This document shows, one piece after another, positions 1 to 5,746 of a stretch of DNA of 8,252 nucleotides. The notes under the pieces were generated by a model. The model ran no database searches, was not told where the DNA came from, and was given only the letters and a program-made list of their open reading frames with translations. Origin of the DNA: Ruminococcus sp. UBA3286. Lineage in GTDB: Bacteria; Bacillota; Clostridia; Oscillospirales; Ruminococcaceae. Each line of letters begins with the position of its first letter. Position 1 is the stretch's first letter. Position numbers and translations under genes: made by a program. Location: contig DETO01000126.1 of assembly GCA_002362135.1 (NCBI GenBank), positions 13,882-22,133 of the forward strand, given 5' to 3'.

Positions 1-126
1 GGGATAGAAAAATATGAGAGACGGACTCAATAGAGTAACATTTTTGCACGGGATATAGGGAGTCAAAGTTTCCTGTATAATACAACATAGTAAAATTGAT
101 TTCCGCATATGGAAATTCTTTTACTC
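1..126. other. Intergenic DNA left of the pssA promoter
   Basis: I see no supported gene here. The plus-strand frame starting at base 1 is open for ten codons before a TAG at 31-33. It could be the tail of a gene to the left, but it is too short to judge. An inverted repeat, ATTTCC-N6-GGAAAT (99-116), ends 10 bases before the -35 box of the next promoter and could be an operator half-site pair. A TATAAT at 76-81 has no convincing -35 partner. Confidence 0.35.
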
Positions 127-155
127 TTGACAAATTTCGCGTATTGTGATAAAAT
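127..155 (+). promoter_or_regulatory. Sigma-A promoter of pssA
   Basis: The -35 box is a perfect TTGACA (127-132). After a 17-base spacer comes the -10 box TAAAAT (150-155), preceded by TG in the extended -10 position (147-148). Transcription should start near base 162, leaving a leader of about 110 nt before the ATG at 273. This is the best promoter match in the window and suggests strong, housekeeping-type expression. Confidence 0.8.
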
Positions 156-161
156 GTAAAG

Positions 162-272
162 GTAGCAGCGCATAAAAATTCTGCTCCGCTGCCTGAATAC
201 AGAAACGCTTATCCCGTGCAAAATCGGGAATTATTAGGATAAAAGGCGAATCGGTCGCCTTAGGGGATTAAA
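162..272 (+). promoter_or_regulatory. Structured 5' leader of pssA with a hairpin against the ribosome site
   Basis: Three helices can be drawn. First, GCAGCG (165-170) pairs with CGCTGC (187-192). Second, TTATCC (209-214) pairs with GGATAA (237-242), competing with TCCCG (212-216) and CGGGA (225-229). Third, a perfect 7-bp hairpin, AAGGCGA (243-249) with TCGCCTT (255-261), has a 5-base loop. The last helix ends directly at the Shine-Dalgarno AGGGGA (262-267), which lies 5 bases before the ATG. I do not recognise a known riboswitch. The nested and competing pairings would suit translational control, but a merely structured leader is equally possible. Confidence 0.4.
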
Positions 273-911
273 ATGATTGGTTTTTATAACTATACTGTTA
301 TTCTTACATATATAGGTCTTGCATCGGCAATTTCGGGAATCTTTTTCGCATTCGGAGTTTGCGGCGGCGAATCGCGCCCGACTTACGCTATTGTCTGCCT
401 GATGATAGCGGGGCTTTGCGATATGTTCGACGGCAAAATTGCCCGAACCAAAAAAGACCGCACCGACGATGAAAAAAAATTCGGCATACAGATAGATTCG
501 CTCTGCGACGCCGTTTGCTTCGGAGTTTTGCCTGCCATAATCGGCTATGCGGTCGGTCTCGATCATCTGGTCGATCTGCCCGTGCTGATATTATTTCCGC
601 TGTGCGCCGTTATCAGGCTTGCTTATTTTAATGTTGCAGAGGAATCGCGGCAGAAAAAAACAAGCGAAGTCCGCAAGGTCTACGAGGGTCTGCCCGTTAC
701 CAGCGTCGCTTTGATATTGCCGCTGCTTTACAGTTTTCATAAGGATATCGGCAATTGCTTTCCGCAGGTTTACGGAACGGCGATGCTGCTTATTGCGATT
801 GCGTTTATCACGCGTTTCAAGGTGAAAAAGCCCGGAATGAAAACCATGCTCGCCTTTATCGGGGTGGGTTTTCTGGAATTCTTATGGCTGCTTTATAAAA
901 CTAAATTATAA
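273..911 (+). CDS. pssA: CDP-diacylglycerol--serine O-phosphatidyltransferase (CDP-alcohol phosphatidyltransferase family)
   Basis: Predicted integral membrane enzyme of 212 residues. The family joins CDP-diacylglycerol to serine, making phosphatidylserine, the precursor of phosphatidylethanolamine. The family signature is complete: D50-x2-D53-G54-x2-A57-R58, then G71-x3-D75-x3-D79; these acidic residues bind the metal and the CDP group. RLAYFN (115-120) followed by a YEGLP segment (137-141) favours PssA over PgsA. Hydrophobic stretches near residues 8-28, 36-49, 82-96, 100-115, 142-155, 166-181 and 191-207 fit a multi-pass protein. The gap between AR and the next Gly is 12 residues rather than the usual 8 or so, because of the charged insert KKDRTDDEKKF. 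The ATG has AGGGGA 5 bases upstream. The gene is monocistronic: own promoter before it, terminator after it. Substrate assignment to serine is by family resemblance; another CDP-alcohol phosphatidyltransferase is the alternative. Confidence 0.85.
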   Translation: MIGFYNYTVILTYIGLASAISGIFFAFGVCGGESRPTYAIVCLMIAGLCDMFDGKIARTKKDRTDDEKKFGIQIDSLCDAVCFGVLPAIIGYAVGLDHLVDLPVLILFPLCAVIRLAYFNVAEESRQKKTSEVRKVYEGLPVTSVALILPLLYSFHKDIGNCFPQVYGTAMLLIAIAFITRFKVKKPGMKTMLAFIGVGFLEFLWLLYKTKL

Positions 912-916
912 AACGC

Positions 917-944
917 AAAAGACTGCCAATATCGGCAGTCTTTT
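917..944. terminator. Bidirectional intrinsic terminator between convergent genes
   Basis: AAAAGACTGCC (917-927) and GGCAGTCTTTT (934-944) form a perfect 11-bp stem with a 6-base loop. The A-rich left side and T-rich right side give a U-tract on either strand. It starts 6 bases after the pssA stop and ends 12 bases from the end of the flavin reductase gene, so it should stop transcription from both sides. Confidence 0.92.
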
Positions 945-956
945 ATTATTTCTACT

Positions 957-1466
957 TTATTCTTTCACATAAACTCCCACGATCTCCGCAATATAAGCGC
1001 GATGATATGGGTCTTTGCCGAAGAATTTTTCGGGCAGTCCGTCGTCCGTGAGGAATCCCTCTTCCCTGAGATCGTAGCTGTAAAGCTTGCGGCAGACCAT
1101 GATCATATCCGCCTGCTCAAATCCGGTGCAGCCATCCAGTTCAACGGGAACAAGACCTGTTTCAGCCATTTTATCGCAGTCTCTTCCCGAATGCGAGCCG
1201 CAGAACGACAACGCCTTGCGGAATTCTTCCCCGAAGAAAGAAGCCGTGAAGCATTCCGAACGCTCAACAAAATCATATGTATAGCGATTCGGACGAATGT
1301 AGCAGGTGAGAACGTTTTTATTCCAGATCACGCCCAGCTGCCCCCATGAAGCGGTCATCGTGTTGAAATTATCAATGCTGCCGCCCGTCAGAAGCATCCA
1401 CTCCTTGCCGATCTTCTCAAACGGGTTGAAGCTGAGTTCCGAAATATCGATTTTTCTGAATGACAT
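957..1466 (-). CDS. Flavin reductase family protein (FMN-binding split barrel)
   Basis: A 169-residue soluble protein resembling the flavin reductase-like (DIM6/NTAB) family, which binds FMN in a split beta-barrel and often moves electrons from NAD(P)H to flavin. Recognisable segments are NTMTASWGQLGVIW (35-48), where the family contacts the flavin, then IRPNRYTYDFVE and the conserved HSGRDCDKM stretch (about 92-100). The cytoplasmic location follows from the lack of signal peptide or membrane segment. The start is fixed by a strong AAGGAGG (complement of 1477-1483) 10 bases upstream. The gene has an 85-bp gap to the Spo0A-like gene upstream on the same strand. That gap carries a perfect inverted repeat, so separate regulation is likely. 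The true electron acceptor cannot be read from sequence; some relatives only bind flavin or serve as oxidative-stress or repair proteins. Confidence 0.82.
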   Translation of the reverse strand: MSFRKIDISELSFNPFEKIGKEWMLLTGGSIDNFNTMTASWGQLGVIWNKNVLTCYIRPNRYTYDFVERSECFTASFFGEEFRKALSFCGSHSGRDCDKMAETGLVPVELDGCTGFEQADMIMVCRKLYSYDLREEGFLTDDGLPEKFFGKDPYHRAYIAEIVGVYVKE

Positions 1467-1499
1467 AGTAAAAATTCCTCCTTAAAATATGTCTGCATA

Positions 1500-1528
1500 T
1501 ATAGTCAATTCACTTAGAATTGACTATA
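1500..1528. promoter_or_regulatory. Probable operator palindrome upstream of the flavin reductase gene
   Basis: TATAGTCAATTC (1500-1511) and GAATTGACTATA (1517-1528) are perfect 12-bp inverted arms separated by 5 bases. The stem is AT-rich and no U-run follows it on the minus strand, so a terminator is unlikely. A TATAAT lies on the minus strand at 1551-1556, overlapping the stop codon of the upstream gene. It would place the palindrome just downstream of a start point, a roadblock position for a repressor. No good -35 accompanies that box. The symmetric core resembles sites bound by MarR/HxlR-type winged-helix dimers; which protein binds is not known. Confidence 0.5.
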
Positions 1529-1551
1529 CATTCTATGCAAACAGTTTTATA

Positions 1552-2307
1552 TTATACTTTCCTGAGAACAGACTTGTATCTCAGACGGAGCTTGTCTGTA
1601 ATAAGGGCAATAAACTCCGAATTTGTAGGCTTGCCCTTGCCCGTATCGACCGTATAGCCGAAAAATGAATTCAGCGTATCAACGTTTCCCCTGTCCCATG
1701 CGATCTCGATAGCATGACGGATAGCGCGCTCAACTCTTGAAGAAGTCGTATCGTAAATTGCCGCGACCGTCGGATAAAGCAGCTTTGTAATGCTTTCGAG
1801 AAGGGTCTTGTCCTCTATTGAATAAAGGATAGCCGTGCGCAGATAGTGATAACCCTTTATATGCGCCGGAACGCCAAGCTGATGTATAATGTCGGTCACG
1901 ACTATCTCCATATCGTCGCTGAGACTGTTAGCCCTGTCGCCGAGAGCAGAACTTATCGCGCTGAAAAGATCGTCGGCGTCATAGGGCTTCAGCAGAAATT
2001 TCGACGCGCCGTTTTCCATGACCTGCCGCTCTATGAATTCGTTGTCGAAAGCGGAAGTTATAATGAACGCAGGGAATTTTACCCCAAGTTCCCGAACCTT
2101 CTTCATGATAGTGACCGCGTCTCCGTTCTGAGCCGTGATATCGAGAACGGCTGCATCGGGCGGATCGTTTCTGATAGAATCCACGATAACGTTGGAATCC
2201 TTGCGGCGCGTATACGCGTACATTCCTCTTTCGCGAAGCTTATTTGCAACGCTTACTCCTGTTCCTGCTGAGTCGTCTCCGATAAGTACCTTTATTTTGC
2301 TGTTCAT
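1552..2307 (-). CDS. spo0A: Spo0A-family response regulator
   Basis: A 251-residue receiver plus Spo0A C-terminal DNA-binding protein. Receiver (about 4-122): acidic pair D11/D12, phospho-acceptor D56, T84 and K107 are all in place, matching the Bacillus subtilis Spo0A layout. However, the loop after D56 reads ITAQNGD, without the usual Met-Pro. The linker is short. The effector domain (about 133-245) is very conserved: LGVPAHIKGYHYLR (144-157), LLYPTVAA (176-183), the recognition-helix region SSRVERAIRHAIEIAW (189-204), FGYT (216-219) and GKPTNSEFIA (225-234). Family role: phosphorylated Spo0A binds 0A boxes and controls sporulation or stationary-phase genes. GGAGG (complement of 2315-2319) sits 7 bases before the ATG, with a promoter candidate further upstream. 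The usual partner spoIVB is not adjacent, so this may be a paralog or a repurposed copy. The domain call is firm; the physiological role is open. Confidence 0.85.
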   Translation of the reverse strand: MNSKIKVLIGDDSAGTGVSVANKLRERGMYAYTRRKDSNVIVDSIRNDPPDAAVLDITAQNGDAVTIMKKVRELGVKFPAFIITSAFDNEFIERQVMENGASKFLLKPYDADDLFSAISSALGDRANSLSDDMEIVVTDIIHQLGVPAHIKGYHYLRTAILYSIEDKTLLESITKLLYPTVAAIYDTTSSRVERAIRHAIEIAWDRGNVDTLNSFFGYTVDTGKGKPTNSEFIALITDKLRLRYKSVLRKV

Positions 2308-2354
2308 TTTTTTACCTCCGTAATAAATCTTTTTTGGTTTTTTGCCATGTTTCT

Positions 2355-2384
2355 ATCTTATCACATATGAGGTACATATTACAA
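2355..2384 (-). promoter_or_regulatory. Candidate sigma-A promoter of the Spo0A-like gene
   Basis: Read on the minus strand: -35 TTGTAA (complement of 2379-2384), an 18-base spacer, TG in the extended -10 position, then -10 TAAGAT (complement of 2355-2360). The start point would be near 2348, about 40 nt upstream of the ATG. The extended -10 element TGaTAAGAT is close to the TGaTAAAAT in the pssA promoter. Confidence 0.5.
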
Positions 2385-2563
2385 CAAATAATTTTAAGAT
2401 TTTATGCCTGTTTATAGCGGAAAATATTGAATAAACCAACGAATGTATTCCGAAGTCGAAGGCAGGTGAAACGGTGGAATGCTTATCATAAACTGTCATA
2501 TCGCGCTGTTGATGCCGAAAAATGCAAATTCAGCCGCCGAAACAGGTCGAATTTATCCGCAAA
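2385..2563. other. Intergenic DNA between the HAD-like gene and the Spo0A-like gene
   Basis: I see no gene, RNA or convincing terminator here. On the minus strand the reading frame of the HAD-like gene stays open for about 25 codons after its TAA, without recognisable protein similarity. The only symmetry is GTATTCC...GGAATGC, with a spacer too long to matter. How the upstream operon ends before the next promoter is therefore unclear, and read-through into the Spo0A-like gene is possible. Confidence 0.4.
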
Positions 2564-3886
2564 TTATCGTCTGCCTTTCATTTTCATAAGCATTCCGTCA
2601 GCCATATTGCGTACTTTCGTTCCCGGAGGAAACATTTTATCAGCAAGACGCGACGTAAAGTTCTGTTTAGGGGCTTTTTTCCCCACGGGCGCAGTTTTCG
2701 GCTCGGAGACCGATCTTTCCCACTTTTCGTAAATTTTCGGCTCTAAATATTCCTTGAACAGCTTTCTGTCCTCGGAATCGCAATGCCGCTCTATAAATTC
2801 CAGCGGTATTTCGCAGCCTTTTGCGCCGAATTTTTCAACGATACCGTCATAATGCAGCGAAAATTGCTTTTTAAAGGCTTCCGCGCCTGCCCTCATTTCG
2901 TCGGATAATTGAAATGCGGATATAAGCGCGCGCTGAATTTCGGATTTCGGGTCGAAATTTTTCGCAAGCGAAAGCGCTCCGAATACGATGTAGCCCAGTT
3001 TAAAAGAATCGCCGCAAAAATCGCTGTGAACCGTTTTCGGGCATGGCTGCGAAAAAAGATAGCCGCCATATATCGAAAACGCCCCGTTAAGTGCAAGATA
3101 TTCGGGAGAATCATGATCATATATGAGCCTGTCCTGAACATAACCCCGAAGCCGTCCCGATTTTATCATTCCCATATCGGGAGCGGTGACCATAAGAGCC
3201 TTCGCGCCATTCATTATGGGAATCTCCACGTCCGCGTGAACGTCCGTGCCGATATTCATAAGCTTTTGCGGAGGGCATTTGGCTTTTCTCATAATATCGG
3301 CAAAAACGGCTTCGTCGGCATTAACGCCCATATTCGTTTCCGAAGTCATGATAAGCGAATCATATCCCGAAAGTTGCCACTTTTTCAGAATATCCACAAT
3401 CACGCTGCGCGGATATATAGTATCGGCAGCCACGATAATATGCTGTTTTCCGCGGGCAGTCATTCTGTAGAGACTGCACCCTCCGCGATTAAAATAGGAC
3501 ATTTCCGAAAAAAGCCTGCACTCCTGCTCCAACAGCATATCGCGCTCTTCCTGCGAAATTCCGCTGCGTTTCATAAGAATATCATAAATCTGCCCGATAG
3601 TTACGCTGCATTTTCCGCTGAATTTTTTTCGGGCAATATCTTCGGAAATAATTCGCAGCTGAACGAAACTTTCGCTGCCGCTGTAAATTTTCCGAAAATC
3701 CTCCTCCATAAGAAGAAATAATTCTTCGCTTTCCGAAAACGGCGGCAGTATCAGCGTTCCGAACATTTTGAAACAAACGGTTTTGCAGCCGCTTTTTTGT
3801 ATCTCCCCATACATTTTTTCAAAATGCTCCGAGCCGCCGCACTGCTTATATGCCGCCGCATTTGTAATGTCGCTATAATTCAGCAT
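2564..3886 (-). CDS. HAD-like fold protein with degenerate catalytic motifs
   Basis: A 440-residue protein resembling the HAD module (COG5610 type) often found in, or beside, glycosyltransferases. The frame of the fold is visible. Motif I region is FKMFGTLILPPF (39-50), followed by the cap-like segment with IYDILMKRSG (100-109). The motif II region is VAADTIYP (152-159), the motif III region MTSETNMGV (180-188), and motif IV region NIGTDVHADVE (211-221). Active members have FDxFDTL in motif I and a GD pair in motif IV. Here the two motif I aspartates are K40 and G43, the motif III Lys is not seen, and the first motif IV Asp is T214, although D219 remains. Phosphatase activity is therefore unlikely; a structural or ligand-binding role is an inference. 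The C-terminus is basic (LADKMFPPGTK at 415-425, MKMKGRR at 434-440). No signal peptide. It is the third gene of the operon, starting 13 bases after the GH26 stop, with only a weak ribosome site (AAGGCAGG). Confidence 0.6.
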   Translation of the reverse strand: MLNYSDITNAAAYKQCGGSEHFEKMYGEIQKSGCKTVCFKMFGTLILPPFSESEELFLLMEEDFRKIYSGSESFVQLRIISEDIARKKFSGKCSVTIGQIYDILMKRSGISQEERDMLLEQECRLFSEMSYFNRGGCSLYRMTARGKQHIIVAADTIYPRSVIVDILKKWQLSGYDSLIMTSETNMGVNADEAVFADIMRKAKCPPQKLMNIGTDVHADVEIPIMNGAKALMVTAPDMGMIKSGRLRGYVQDRLIYDHDSPEYLALNGAFSIYGGYLFSQPCPKTVHSDFCGDSFKLGYIVFGALSLAKNFDPKSEIQRALISAFQLSDEMRAGAEAFKKQFSLHYDGIVEKFGAKGCEIPLEFIERHCDSEDRKLFKEYLEPKIYEKWERSVSEPKTAPVGKKAPKQNFTSRLADKMFPPGTKVRNMADGMLMKMKGRR

Positions 3887-3899
3887 GACCGCCTGCCTT

Positions 3900-5726
3900 T
3901 CATTCTGATTCGATAGTCGTGGTAGTTTCGGTATTTTCAGTTGATTCCGCAGCCGTGACGGAAGCTGTTGTTTTCGCCGCCTGAGTGGTTTCCGCAGGGT
4001 CGTATTCAGGTATAAGTTCCTCGCCGCCGCGGAGTTTTATAAGCTCGTCAAGAGTTATCGCACCGTCGGAATTGTAAACGTGAATGAAATCATCACGCGA
4101 AATATACGTCTCGGCAAATTCGCCATCTTCATTACGCAGATATTTTCCGTACCATAATCCAAAGAACGACCAAACGGCATTATCGCGGAACGAAGCGTCA
4201 ATATCGGGAACGACGCTGCACTCGCTGAGGGCGATAAGCTTATCCTTGCCGACGATCTTCTGAAGCGCGAGGAACTGCTCGTAACGGCTGCCGTAGTCCT
4301 TGTCGGGCTGCATATAGATATCCAGCGAAGCGATATCGAACGTATCTTTATCAACGAGAGTGCTTTCGCTCTGACCGTTCCACACCCAGATGAGGTTGTC
4401 CAGTTCGAAATATTCCGTGTAACGCTTATACATTAAATTCCACAGCCATTTGTAGGCGTCCACGCCGCTTGCGCCCCACCAGAACCAGTCGCCGTAGCTT
4501 TCGTGGAGCGGTCGCCATAAAACGGGAACGCCCTTATTTTTCAGCGACATAAGCTGACCTGCCATATTGTCGATATCAAGCATGATGCCGTAGCACTGCT
4601 CGGAGATTTTTCCCTCGCCGTAGAGACCGCGTATTTCCTCCTGCGTCAGCATTGCAAGTTCCGTATCGGTCACGGCGTCGGAAAGCTTGAAATCCGTATC
4701 CTTTGCGTAGACCGAGGGCTTTTTCGAGGGCGCTTCCCAATACCACATCAAGCCGACAATACCGCCTTTTCTATGCCAATCAGCGCAGGCGTCAATGTCC
4801 TTGAAAGTGCTGTCGAATGAAGTTCCCGAAGTATGCATCGCCGAAAAACGGATAGCGGGATATTTTCCCGTAGTGCGATATATCAACTCCAACTCCTCAT
4901 TTTTTTCGTTTGAAGCGTACTGCCCTGTCAGCGTATATTTACCGTAATTATCCGTGAGGAACGTCATAAGCTCCTTTGCGGACTCTCCTGCCTCTTTATT
5001 GGTAAGATCGTCCTCGGCGTCGTAACGTATGGAACTGAGGGAAGTATTGTTTGCAAGTTTGAGATAATCAAGCTTTATATTGCCGTTTTCAGGTCTAAGT
5101 TCTATTTCCGACTTGCCCTTGACAAGAAAAACTCCGTACAGCGTGATAAGCGTAAACTCGCCGTCGTTCATGGTCTTGAACTTGCTTATCTCCGTACCGT
5201 TAAGGGAAACGCGGCAATTCACAAGACGCTCGGAAGAAATGCTGAAAGCGAGATCGTAATGCTGATTGCTGGGCGCTTTAACTTCAAAAGTAACGCTGGT
5301 GCTGCCGTCGGGCTTGAATCCCGTAACGCAGCATCCGCCGCTGTATTTCGGCTTTTTTTCATCCTTTTCGGCTGAATTTCCGGACTCTGCCGCAACGGTG
5401 GTCTCTTCGGGATTTTCGCTGCTTTCTTCCGATTCGTCCAAAGGCGTTCCGTCAATAACCAGTCCCATGCTTAATTTTGCGTCCTCCGCTTCGTAAATAT
5501 CCCCCGTACGCTTTTTCTCGATCTCCGGATATGAGATAGGATAGTCGGGGAATGTTTCCGCAGAAGTTTCCGAAGATGACGAATCGTCCGTTTCGGTAGT
5601 TTCAATTTCTTCAATAACTATGTCGTCGCTGCTTTCGCTTTTCTTCTTTTTATTGCCGCAGCCTGTTACGGCAGTCAGCGCGAACATTGCAGCGGCGGCA
5701 ATTGAAATGATTTTGTTAAGCTTCAT
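3900..5726 (-). CDS. GH26 glycoside hydrolase lipoprotein with CBM35-like module (probable beta-mannanase)
   Basis: A 608-residue predicted surface lipoprotein. A lipoprotein signal ends with lipobox VTGC; C23 would be lipidated. Residues 26-65 form a Lys then Ser/Glu/Thr-rich spacer. A CBM35/CBM6-like beta-sandwich follows, from YEAEDA (78-83) to LDYLKLA (219-225), interrupted by an acidic insert at about 93-128. The GH26 domain spans roughly 245-570: GGIVGLMWYWEAP (321-333), acid/base E409 in WRPLHESYGDWFWWG (404-418) and nucleophile E502 in LIALSE (497-502). GH26 is a retaining family, mainly endo-beta-1,4-mannanases, with a few other activities. The tail (about 575-608) is Thr/Glu/Ala-rich and ends without a dockerin or anchor. 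GGAGGA lies 4 bases before the ATG. The start is 20 bases after the GH95 stop and the HAD-like ATG is 13 bases downstream, so one transcript is likely. Family call is firm; mannan specificity is inferred. Confidence 0.88.
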   Translation of the reverse strand: MKLNKIISIAAAAMFALTAVTGCGNKKKKSESSDDIVIEEIETTETDDSSSSETSAETFPDYPISYPEIEKKRTGDIYEAEDAKLSMGLVIDGTPLDESEESSENPEETTVAAESGNSAEKDEKKPKYSGGCCVTGFKPDGSTSVTFEVKAPSNQHYDLAFSISSERLVNCRVSLNGTEISKFKTMNDGEFTLITLYGVFLVKGKSEIELRPENGNIKLDYLKLANNTSLSSIRYDAEDDLTNKEAGESAKELMTFLTDNYGKYTLTGQYASNEKNEELELIYRTTGKYPAIRFSAMHTSGTSFDSTFKDIDACADWHRKGGIVGLMWYWEAPSKKPSVYAKDTDFKLSDAVTDTELAMLTQEEIRGLYGEGKISEQCYGIMLDIDNMAGQLMSLKNKGVPVLWRPLHESYGDWFWWGASGVDAYKWLWNLMYKRYTEYFELDNLIWVWNGQSESTLVDKDTFDIASLDIYMQPDKDYGSRYEQFLALQKIVGKDKLIALSECSVVPDIDASFRDNAVWSFFGLWYGKYLRNEDGEFAETYISRDDFIHVYNSDGAITLDELIKLRGGEELIPEYDPAETTQAAKTTASVTAAESTENTETTTTIESE

Positions 5727-5746
5727 AATGTCCTCCGATCATGTTG

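Noticed and set aside
24..48. ACTC-AATA-GAGT followed by a short T-run, as a terminator of a left-hand gene
   Set aside because: The stem is only 4 bp with no GC-rich core; too weak to call.
53..81. TATAAT at 76-81 as a second promoter for pssA
   Set aside because: No -35 at the right distance; the promoter at 127-155 is far better.
2042..2049. TTGTCGAA, a match to a Spo0A box
   Set aside because: It is inside the receiver coding region of the Spo0A-like gene, not near a promoter; an 8-base match by chance is expected. A similar TGTCGAA lies inside the GH26 gene near 4811-4817.
2427..2732. A 101-codon plus-strand frame starting in the gap and running into the HAD-like gene
   Set aside because: No ribosome site, no similarity, and most of it overlaps coding sequence on the other strand.
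2909..3721. A 270-codon open frame on the plus strand opposite the HAD-like gene
   Set aside because: The product is Arg/Lys/Ile/Phe-rich with no family pattern, and no ribosome site suggests translation; it mirrors the codon use of the real minus-strand gene.
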